Positions 1 through 5,591 of a stretch of 6,665 nt of DNA are shown in pieces. The notes under the pieces are model-generated. The model was not told the origin of the DNA. It saw only the letters and a list, made by a program, of their open reading frames with translations, and made no database searches. How positions within the stretch are numbered: position 1 is the first letter of the stretch; every line of letters begins with the position of its first letter. This stretch comes from Prosthecobacter sp. (GTDB lineage Bacteria > Verrucomicrobiota > Verrucomicrobiia > Verrucomicrobiales > Verrucomicrobiaceae), in assembly GCA_020216965.1 (NCBI GenBank), contig JAIWOJ010000126.1, positions 1-6,665 on the forward strand, given 5' to 3'. A program made the translations under genes and the position numbers.

Positions 1-1
1 G

Positions 2-748
2 GAGATCTCCGAGCGCACCCAGCAGCAGTGGGTGCATGGCAGTGTGGGTGGGGGTGGCGGCATCGCGGTGCTCTCCGTCCTGCTGCTTTGGCGTCAACAC
101 CGCCAGCGCCTGAGGGAAGCGAAGCGGCTGCGCGATAAATTGGCGCGCGATCTTCATGATGAGATCGGCTCCAACCTTGGCAGCATTACCCTGCTTTGTT
201 CCTTTGCTACCCAGTCGGGCGTCAGCCCAGAGGCGATGCGCTCAGACCTGCTGGAGATTAGCCGCGTGGCCGAAGAGACGGCGGATTCCATGCGGGATAT
301 GGTGGACTTGCTCGGTGCTCGCAGTCCTGTGGAGGGGGGGCAAAGCTGGATCGATGTGCTGCGGAGGCTCACAGAAAGGCTGCTGCGCGGCATGGAGCTA
401 GACTGCGCCCTGCCGACGGCACCGCTCCCTGAGGAGCCGGACCTAGAAACCCGCCGTGAGCTCTACCTTTTTTGCAAAGAAGTCCTGCACAACATCGCCC
501 GCCATGCCCAGGCTAGCCGGGTGCGCTTTCACCTAAGCCCCACCCGCGCGGGCCTGCGTTTCGAAATCACAGATGACGGTATCGGTTTTGACCCTAGCCA
601 GCCCTCCAGTGGCAATGGCCTGGGAAATCTGCGCGAGCGCGCTGCGGCCATGCTTGCGCAGATGGACCTCGTGAGCGCCCCTGGTGCAGGCACCCGCATC
701 ACACTGGATCTAGCGCGCAGCCCACGCTGGCGCGTACCTTCCCCATGA
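2..748 (+). CDS. sensor histidine kinase, NarL/DesK class, 3' part only
   Basis: C-terminal part of a membrane-bound histidine kinase that autophosphorylates and passes phosphate to the response regulator encoded next to it. The frame is open to the window edge, so the start and sensor domain lie upstream; the GTG at 32 is probably internal. Visible in order: the end of an extracytoplasmic segment, one hydrophobic helix (about 38-91, Gly-rich at first), a basic linker, then the dimerisation/phosphoacceptor helix with H-box RDLHDEIGSNL, whose His codon is at 155-157. The HATPase_c domain follows, with N-box KEVLHNIARHA (Asn at 491-493), G1 box DDGIGFD (572-592) and G2 box GNGLGNLRER (611-640). 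The H-box form and the compact ATPase domain fit the HisKA_3 type that pairs with LuxR-tailed regulators. All catalytic residues I can check are present. The signal sensed cannot be told. The stop overlaps the next start (ATGA). Confidence 0.93.
   Translation, partial: EISERTQQQWVHGSVGGGGGIAVLSVLLLWRQHRQRLREAKRLRDKLARDLHDEIGSNLGSITLLCSFATQSGVSPEAMRSDLLEISRVAEETADSMRDMVDLLGARSPVEGGQSWIDVLRRLTERLLRGMELDCALPTAPLPEEPDLETRRELYLFCKEVLHNIARHAQASRVRFHLSPTRAGLRFEITDDGIGFDPSQPSSGNGLGNLRERAAAMLAQMDLVSAPGAGTRITLDLARSPRWRVPSP
745..748 (+). other. ATGA start/stop overlap coupling kinase and regulator
   Basis: The kinase stop TGA (746-748) lies inside the ATG start (745-747) of the regulator. This four-base overlap is typical of translationally coupled two-component pairs and supports both gene boundaries. 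Confidence 0.9.
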
Positions 749-1401
749 ATACTCCCCCCCTCATTCAGGTTTGGGTGGTCGAGGACCACGACACCCTCCG
801 CCGCTCCTTACAGCGCCTCTGCACCCCAGAGCGCGGCTTGGCCCCTGCCCAAGTCTTTGCCAATGCAGAGACGCTGCTCACGGCCTTACGCGCAGGGGGA
901 CGCGGTAGGCCAGACGTGCTGCTGCTGGATGTGGGCCTGCCTGGGCGTAGTGGCCTAGAGATCATCCAAGATGTGCACAAGCTGGCTCCTGACTGCCGCG
1001 TGGTCATCCTCACCGTGTTTGAGGACGAGGCCAAGATCGGCCAAGCCATCAGCGCCGGAGCCTGTGGCTACCTTTTGAAGACCTCACGTGCCGAAGAAGT
1101 GGCCGCGGCCATCGTCGAGGCGCACCAGGGCGGATCTCCCATGTCACCCAAGGTGGCTGCCAGCGTCGTCAAAATGTTAGCCCGCCTCACCAAGCCTGCG
1201 GGGCCGCCTGTCTCCCTCTCACCGCGTGAACGTGATCTCCTGGCTCTCTTGGTGGAGGGGCTAACGGCGAAAGAAATCGCTGATCGCCTAGGCGTGAGCA
1301 TCCACACCACCAGCACCCACACGCGCAACTTGTACTTCAAACTAGGCGTGCATAGCCGCGCAGCAGCCGTGGCCCGTGCGCTCAAGGAGCGGCTGCTCTA
1401 G
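745..1401 (+). CDS. NarL/FixJ-family response regulator (REC + LuxR-type HTH)
   Basis: Cytoplasmic DNA-binding regulator, 218 residues, the usual length for the NarL/FixJ family. The receiver domain spans about residues 7-125, with acidic pocket E13-D14, phosphoacceptor D62 in LLLDVGLPG, switch Thr T90 and conserved K112 in YLLK. A linker follows, then a GerE/LuxR helix-turn-helix at about 156-215 (LSPRERDLLALLVEGLTAKE, recognition region VSIHTTSTHTRNLYFKLGV). It should be phosphorylated by the kinase just upstream: the start codon overlaps the kinase stop as ATGA, which implies translational coupling and fixes this ATG as the start. No Shine-Dalgarno is visible, as expected for coupled re-initiation. 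Target promoters are unknown; the motor-like operon 177 bases downstream is one candidate by position only. No residue looks degenerate. Confidence 0.95.
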   Translation: MNTPPLIQVWVVEDHDTLRRSLQRLCTPERGLAPAQVFANAETLLTALRAGGRGRPDVLLLDVGLPGRSGLEIIQDVHKLAPDCRVVILTVFEDEAKIGQAISAGACGYLLKTSRAEEVAAAIVEAHQGGSPMSPKVAASVVKMLARLTKPAGPPVSLSPRERDLLALLVEGLTAKEIADRLGVSIHTTSTHTRNLYFKLGVHSRAAAVARALKERLL

Positions 1402-1443
1402 TCAGACGCCCCAGGTATCTGTAGCGCCATCCTGACATTTTTT
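1401..1443 (+). terminator. weak possible terminator after the response regulator
   Basis: GTCAG at 1401-1405 can pair with CTGAC at 1432-1436, followed at once by ATTTTTTC (1437-1444). The position directly after the regulator stop and the T-run suit an intrinsic terminator. However, the stem is only 5 bp with a 26-base loop, and CAGG (1412-1415) could instead pair with CCTG (1431-1434). The call is weak; Rho-dependent termination or read-through is equally possible. Confidence 0.22.
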
Positions 1444-1481
1444 CATCCCAGCCCCCAAGATCAGTCTCAAAAGCCCGTGAA

Positions 1482-1521
1482 CAGGTCAGAAAAGGCTTTG
1501 CCGTTCAGGCTGGTAAAGGTT
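1482..1521 (+). repeat. imperfect direct repeat, 16-base units 24 bases apart
   Basis: CAGGTCAGAAAAGGCT (1482-1497) and CAGGCTGGTAAAGGTT (1506-1521) agree at 11 of 16 positions, with identical spacing between CAGG and AAAGG. They could be paired regulator sites upstream of the operon, but chance similarity is not excluded. Confidence 0.25.
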
Positions 1522-1532
1522 GACTAGCCTTT
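1515..1532 (+). other. small hairpin with GACT tetraloop in the operon leader
   Basis: AAAGGTT (1515-1521) pairs with AGCCTTT (1526-1532) over seven base pairs, including one G-U, with loop GACT. No T-run follows (the next bases are CTCGTTCC), so it is not a standard terminator. The right arm can alternatively pair with AAAGGCT at 1491-1497. Confidence 0.3.
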
Positions 1533-1578
1533 CTCGTTCCCCCCCCTGCCTTTCACCCACCCCTAGCAAAACCCATCC

Positions 1579-1683
1579 GTGAAATTCAAGTGCCCCACCT
1601 GTGACATGCAGTTGAAAGCCGAGCCCGAAATGGCTGGCAAAGTCGTCCGCTGCCCTGGCTGCAACAGCAAAATCGCCGTGCCA
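1579..1683 (+). other. MJ0042-type zinc ribbon encoded at the N terminus
   Basis: Residues 1-35 have the pattern KCPTC ... RCPGC ... IAVP, with four cysteines (5, 8, 25, 28) in two CxxC knuckles 16 residues apart and a Gly-Lys-x-Val-Arg turn before the second knuckle. This matches the small zinc-ribbon module often placed at the N terminus of membrane proteins in Planctomycetes, Verrucomicrobia and Myxobacteria. Confidence 0.85.
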
Positions 1684-3030
1684 GCGAGCCTGGGCGTCGC
1701 GTTGCCTCCACCTTCGGGCCTGCCCCCGCCCACGGGCCTCCCCCCTGCGGATTCATCAGGGGATGCCTGGGGCCGCGATGGCGAATCCTCAGCACCCGAG
1801 GAGCCCATGCCGCCTGCGCACAGCCAATCCTATGAGGAGCACCGCGCTGCACGCGGCGGCTGGGAGGAAAAAGACCCCGCGAACCCAAGTGCCATCACTG
1901 CCCTGGCCATCGGGGCGGTGGCTACCCTGGCGTGGTATGGCATCCTCTACCCTTTTGGCGTGGGTGAGTATGGCAAGCCGCCTGCCAACGCCATGGATTA
2001 TGTGCATGATCTATTCTATGAGCGCACTTGGGTGAACTACACAGAGACCTTCTTCTTCTGGTGGGCGGTAGGCATCCTTTATCTCAAGCTCCAAAAGCTC
2101 CGTCATCAAAAGGCGGCCATGTACCTCGATGTGCTGCCCACAGACATTAGCCAGGACATCAACGCGGACAACGTCGGACACTTCATCGATCACCTTTATG
2201 GGCTCCCCGGCCGCTTGCGTGATAGCATGATGGTCAACCGCATCCGCAAGGGCTTGGAACTCTTCGAGATCCGCCAAAACAACGGGGACGTGACCAACAT
2301 GCTCAGTGCCCAGAGCAACATCGATAGCGCCCGCATCGGCGGCAGCTACGCGCTTACCAAAGTTTTCCTTTGGGCCATCCCCATCCTCGGCTTCATCGGC
2401 ACCGTGCTCGGTCTGTCTAGCGCCATCGGTGCCATGGACCTGACCAACGTGTCTGATATGGACAAAATCATGAGTTCCATTGGCAACGTCACCAGTGGTC
2501 TCGGCACCGCCTTTGATACTACCCTGCTCGGCCTCGTGCTCGCGCTTTTCCTGAACTTTCCCATGAACGTCCTGGCGAAGGCAGAGGACGACAACCTCAA
2601 TAATATCGACGCCTTCTGCAATGAGGTGTTGCTGCCGAGGCTCAATGATGGCGGTGCAGGCTCCGCAGCCATCGCCGGTGATGCCAGCAACCTCATGGAC
2701 GCCTTGGTCAAGGCCGTCGCCTCCTCTCAGCGTGAGTTCCTCACCGACCTCAATATCCTCTCCGCCAAGGTCAAGGACTATGCCGACAACCTGGACAAGC
2801 GCGCCGCGGCTCATCAGGAGTTTGTGGATGCCCAGTTCGGCCAGGCCGTGAACCGAATGCGCGAGGACTTTACCAACGCCGTCACCGACGCCATCCGCCA
2901 GAGCACAGAATACAACCGTGCCCTTGCCAGCGGCATCCAGAGTCTGAACAACGTGCTCAAGGAGCTCGGCACCAAGCAGATCCTCATCCATCAGGTGAAG
3001 AAAAAAGGCTGGTTCAGCCGCGCCGAGTAA
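1579..3030 (+). CDS. zinc-ribbon MotA/TolQ/ExbB-type proton channel subunit
   Basis: Probable inner-membrane A-subunit (MotA/TolQ/ExbB family) of an ion-driven motor, 483 residues. The N terminus is an MJ0042-like zinc ribbon (C5-x2-C8, C25-x2-C28), then a Pro-rich linker with repeats (about 42-80). Four hydrophobic helices follow, at about 104-126, 153-169, 262-284 and 311-332. A cytoplasmic block of about 90 residues separates helices 2 and 3. The family signature lies in the last two helices: GFIGTVLGL (271-279) and GTAFDTTLLGLVLAL (309-323). A helical, probably coiled-coil cytoplasmic tail runs to the end. Topology is N-in/C-in with four helices, as in MotA rather than three-helix ExbB, which puts the zinc ribbon in the cytoplasm. 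GTG at 1579 is the only possible start that keeps C5 and C8, because an in-frame TAG sits at 1564-1566. No Shine-Dalgarno is seen. The two ExbD-like genes 23 bases downstream supply the expected partners. Family call is firm; process served is unknown. Confidence 0.88.
   Translation: MKFKCPTCDMQLKAEPEMAGKVVRCPGCNSKIAVPASLGVALPPPSGLPPPTGLPPADSSGDAWGRDGESSAPEEPMPPAHSQSYEEHRAARGGWEEKDPANPSAITALAIGAVATLAWYGILYPFGVGEYGKPPANAMDYVHDLFYERTWVNYTETFFFWWAVGILYLKLQKLRHQKAAMYLDVLPTDISQDINADNVGHFIDHLYGLPGRLRDSMMVNRIRKGLELFEIRQNNGDVTNMLSAQSNIDSARIGGSYALTKVFLWAIPILGFIGTVLGLSSAIGAMDLTNVSDMDKIMSSIGNVTSGLGTAFDTTLLGLVLALFLNFPMNVLAKAEDDNLNNIDAFCNEVLLPRLNDGGAGSAAIAGDASNLMDALVKAVASSQREFLTDLNILSAKVKDYADNLDKRAAAHQEFVDAQFGQAVNRMREDFTNAVTDAIRQSTEYNRALASGIQSLNNVLKELGTKQILIHQVKKKGWFSRAE
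1702..1755 (+). repeat. Pro-rich hexapeptide repeat in the linker
   Basis: Three consecutive six-residue units, LPPPSG, LPPPTG and LPPADS (residues 42-59), form the start of a disordered linker between the zinc ribbon and the first membrane helix. The DNA copies differ at synonymous positions, so this is an old duplication or selected composition rather than a recent slippage event. Confidence 0.6.
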
Positions 3031-3053
3031 CCCAGCCCTCTCTCCCCCAAGCC

Positions 3054-3947
3054 ATGGCAAAACGGCGCTCGTCCAGTGGGAATGAGGTCTCTCTCTTTCC
3101 CTTTCTCAGCATCCTGGCCTGCCTCATCGGCGCGCTGGTGCTGATCATCGTGGTGCTCGTCGTAGCCCAGGTGGATAAAGCAGAAGGCCGCACCCCTGAG
3201 GAGATCCGCATGGCCCAGGAATTCCAGCGCCTGACCAAGGAACTGGAGGAGCGCGCCAAGTTGGACTTGGTGCTTAAAGAGAAGCTGGCAGAGCTGGAAA
3301 AGCTCAAGGAAGAGCTAGAAGACCGTCAGCAGCGCTACCTCAAGCTGCGCAAGCTGCTGGATTCCTCCAAGGAAGTGCAGAAGCAGAATGAAGAGATCGC
3401 TGCCAACCTGCAAAAGCAACTCGATGACCTGCTCACCGAAATCTCGGGCATGAAGGAGCAGCAGGCGGAGAGCAAAAAGCAGATCGCCGAACTGATGGAG
3501 GAGATCAAAAAGCGCCAAGTGCCACCCGACAAAAAAATACCGCCCGTCGTTGTGCAGCCCTCAGGCTCAGGGATGCCTGAGACCACCAAAGTGTACTTTG
3601 TGGAATGCTCTGCAGGCTCCCTGCGCCTGCTCGACCCCTGGGGGGAGGGAGATGTGCGCGTCGGGGCTTCGGCCGAGATCGTGCTCGCCAACCCAGAGTA
3701 CAACCACTTCCTGACCGAGGTGGCAAAAGACAAAAATGCCCTCGTCCTCTACCTCATCCGCGATGACGGCCAAGGAGCATTTAATAACGGAGCCGGACGC
3801 GCGGAGAGCGATTACCAAATCCGCATCGGCAAGCTGCCCATCCCTGGGCGCGGCCAGCTTGATCTGGCCCTCTTTGATAAGTACCGTGGTAAAGTCCCCC
3901 CGCCTCCCAAGACCCCACCGGAGGCAGCCCCGGCTCAGCCCAAATAG
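3054..3947 (+). CDS. ExbD/MotB-like single-pass coiled-coil protein lacking the helix Asp (partner 1)
   Basis: Probable B-type subunit of the motor, 297 residues, anchored in the inner membrane. A short basic N-terminal tail (MAKRR) is followed by one helix at about 14-38 (SLFPFLSILACLIGALVLII). A long charged coiled coil (about 49-154), a Pro hinge (157-175) and a compact alpha/beta domain (about 179-282) then lie in the periplasm. The domain begins KVYFVECSAGSLRLL and includes ALVLYLIRDDG (229-239), which resembles the last part of ExbD-type domains. The tail is Pro-rich (VPPPPKTPPEAAPAQPK). ExbD, TolR and MotB normally carry a proton-accepting Asp early in the helix; here the equivalent position is Ser19. 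The SLFPFL start is one I associate with ExbD-like proteins of Planctomycetes; no database was searched. No OmpA-type peptidoglycan-binding motif is seen. The start ATG lacks a Shine-Dalgarno and lies 23 bases after the channel gene. Confidence 0.75.
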   Translation: MAKRRSSSGNEVSLFPFLSILACLIGALVLIIVVLVVAQVDKAEGRTPEEIRMAQEFQRLTKELEERAKLDLVLKEKLAELEKLKEELEDRQQRYLKLRKLLDSSKEVQKQNEEIAANLQKQLDDLLTEISGMKEQQAESKKQIAELMEEIKKRQVPPDKKIPPVVVQPSGSGMPETTKVYFVECSAGSLRLLDPWGEGDVRVGASAEIVLANPEYNHFLTEVAKDKNALVLYLIRDDGQGAFNNGAGRAESDYQIRIGKLPIPGRGQLDLALFDKYRGKVPPPPKTPPEAAPAQPK

Positions 3948-3971
3948 CCCCCCAGCCCAATTTTTTCCCCC

Positions 3972-5519
3972 ATGGCCAAGCGCAACAACGGCGGTGATTC
4001 TGAACTGAACCTCGACTCCCTCATGGACGCGGTGACGAACGTCGTCGGCGTGCTCATGATCGTCTTTGTCATGATGAGCCTCAACACGGCCCGGATGCTG
4101 CAAAAGATCCTCTCAGACCTGCCGCCCGTGACCAAAGAACAGCACGAGCAGATCGTAAAAAAAGTCGAGCAACTCCCGCCGCCCATCGCAACCCCGGAAA
4201 AACTGGAGGAGCAGAAAAAACAAGCCCAGCAGGAGCTGAAAAAGGCCGTGGAGCAGCTCCAGACCGTGGACACTTCGGAGATGCAGGCCCGCATGAAATT
4301 CATGGACCTGGACAGCTTCCGGAAAAAACTAGAAGAGGCAAAAAAAGAGAAAGAGAAGCAAAAGGCAGAGACGGAGAAGCTCCTGGCTGAAGTTGAGCGC
4401 CTCAAGGCGCTGCTGGATGAGACGCCCATTTTCAAGCCAGACCCGCCCACCTATGTGCGGCTGCCCAACCCCCGCCCCTTTCCCAAGAACCCGAACGAGG
4501 TGCGCATCCTCGTCGCCAAGCAAGGCGTGCTTTTTCTGAATGAAAAGGAGTTCATCAAGCCCGTGATCGACGGCCTAGAAAAGATCCGCAGTCAGTTTGA
4601 ATACAAGGAGGTCAAGATCGATCCCTTTGCCAAAATGCTGGAAGGCATCCTGGGCAGCCCGCAAGCGGCTGCGGCAGCCTGGCCTGAGCTGGCTCCGCTG
4701 GTGAACACCTACCAGCTCGACCAGGCCGCCCTGGCCTACAAAGCCCTGGCAGATGCCAAAGTGCCTGCCACCCGCCAGGTGCTTAGCGCCATCGGTAGCA
4801 TCTCCCTCGTCACCCGCGCTGCCATGCCGGACGTGGCTGCCGCCATCATCGATGCCACGAAGGGGGACTTTGCCAAATGGATCGCCCTAGATCCCACGCG
4901 AGACCCTGCCAACCCGCGCATCAAGGCCGCCGCAGCCGGTGGCAAGGCTACTTTAAGCTGGGGAGCAAAGACGGTGGAGGTGAAATTCACGCCCAAAGAC
5001 ATCCTGGACTACTTTGTGAAGGATTTGGCGGGCATGGATGCCTTTAAGAACGCTGCCAAGGACAAGGTGATCTATGATGCCTTCAAGTTGGCTGCCACCC
5101 TGGAGCGCGCGGCCATCAGCCCGATGATGAGCACCTCCTCCTACACCTTTAAGCCGGAGGTCAAGCCGGGCACCGTGTATGTTCAGCTCCTCCTCACGCC
5201 CAAGCCCGGCGGTGGGGAGACGCGGGAGCAGATCCGCGCGGAGACCTCCGCCTACCAGCGGACTCTTCGTCAACTCAAGCTGGACCCGAACGGCGTGGCT
5301 GTGTTTCAGGTCATGTCCGATGCCTTCGATACTTACCTAGAGGCGCGCAAAATCGCCGACCAGATCGGCGTGGCTGCCACCTGGGAATTTCTGGCAAAAT
5401 TAGAGCTCACCTCCAATGTCACGAACTATGAGGTGCAGCGTTTTGCACGCGCACCCACAGGACGTGGCAGTAACCCCAATGCCGTGCGTATCGCCGGGCC
5501 CAAGCGCGCTCTGGACTGA
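3972..5519 (+). CDS. ExbD/MotB-like single-pass coiled-coil protein with helix Asp (partner 2)
   Basis: Second probable B-type subunit, 515 residues. The N-terminal tail MAKRNNGG leads to one helix at about 17-37 (LNLDSLMDAVTNVVGVLMIV). Asp19 sits where ExbD/TolR/MotB carry the essential proton-binding Asp; Asp15 is also near. A periplasmic coiled coil (about 74-149), a Pro-rich stretch (152-175) and a large C-terminal region follow. That region opens with EVRILVAKQGVLFLN (176-190) and ends with an ExbD-like piece (about 440-475, GVAVFQVMSDAFDTYLEARK). Between them lie about 200 Ala-rich, mostly helical residues that I do not recognise. The first 30 residues align without gaps to partner 1. 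The start ATG is 24 bases after partner 1 and has no Shine-Dalgarno; the leader is T- and C-rich. It probably forms a hetero-oligomer with partner 1 inside the channel pentamer; this is inference from family architecture. Confidence 0.78.
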   Translation: MAKRNNGGDSELNLDSLMDAVTNVVGVLMIVFVMMSLNTARMLQKILSDLPPVTKEQHEQIVKKVEQLPPPIATPEKLEEQKKQAQQELKKAVEQLQTVDTSEMQARMKFMDLDSFRKKLEEAKKEKEKQKAETEKLLAEVERLKALLDETPIFKPDPPTYVRLPNPRPFPKNPNEVRILVAKQGVLFLNEKEFIKPVIDGLEKIRSQFEYKEVKIDPFAKMLEGILGSPQAAAAAWPELAPLVNTYQLDQAALAYKALADAKVPATRQVLSAIGSISLVTRAAMPDVAAAIIDATKGDFAKWIALDPTRDPANPRIKAAAAGGKATLSWGAKTVEVKFTPKDILDYFVKDLAGMDAFKNAAKDKVIYDAFKLAATLERAAISPMMSTSSYTFKPEVKPGTVYVQLLLTPKPGGGETREQIRAETSAYQRTLRQLKLDPNGVAVFQVMSDAFDTYLEARKIADQIGVAATWEFLAKLELTSNVTNYEVQRFARAPTGRGSNPNAVRIAGPKRALD

Positions 5520-5591
5520 GGCCGATCCAGCACTGGCGGGCGCGCATCATTTGACCGGCTGCGCTTTGCCTCTACTCTCCGCCCCCCTCCC
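5520..5591 (+). other. 72-base gap before proS, no clear terminator
   Basis: The gap holds a short palindrome (CCAGCACTGG, 5527-5536) with no T-run, and ends in a pyrimidine-rich leader without a Shine-Dalgarno. TTGACC (5551-5556) resembles a -35 box, but no good -10 box lies at 16-18 bases spacing. Either proS is read through from the motor operon or its promoter is not recognisable here. Confidence 0.35.

Larger units (their letters stand above)
1402..1578 (+). promoter_or_regulatory. 177-base intergenic leader upstream of the motor-like operon
   Basis: This is the only gap over 100 bases in the window, so the operon promoter most likely lies here, but I find no convincing -35/-10 pair. 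It contains an imperfect direct repeat (CAGG, five bases, AAAGG) at 1482-1495 and 1506-1519. It also contains two hairpins that compete for one arm: AGCCTTT (1526-1532) pairs perfectly with AAAGGCT (1491-1497), or with AAAGGTT (1515-1521, one G-U pair) around a GACT loop. The stretch before the GTG start is strongly pyrimidine-rich. Function as an operator or attenuator is inference. Confidence 0.35.

Noticed and set aside
1520..1548. Sigma-70 promoter with -35 TTGACT at 1520
   Set aside because: The region 16-18 bases downstream is a run of C with nothing like TATAAT.
2011..3060. A 349-residue open frame on the - strand opposite the channel gene
   Set aside because: It is a shadow of strong codon bias in the + strand gene. 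Its translation has no recognisable domain, and the + strand frame carries clear MotA/ExbB signatures throughout.
1579..5519. Zorya-type defence system (ZorA/ZorB)
   Set aside because: The channel family matches broadly. However, ZorB's peptidoglycan-binding domain, ZorA's very long cytoplasmic tail, and ZorC/D or ZorE are all missing, and the flanks are two-component and proS genes rather than defence genes.
3054..5519. Ordinary ExbD/TolR or MotB genes
   Set aside because: Canonical ExbD/TolR proteins are about 140 residues with a short periplasmic domain, and MotB carries an OmpA-like domain. These two are 297 and 515 residues with long coiled coils and no OmpA motif, so only a family-like label is justified.
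5551..5576. Promoter for proS with -35 TTGACC at 5551
   Set aside because: The only -10-like hexamer (TCTACT, 5571-5576) is 14 bases away, too close, and a poor match.
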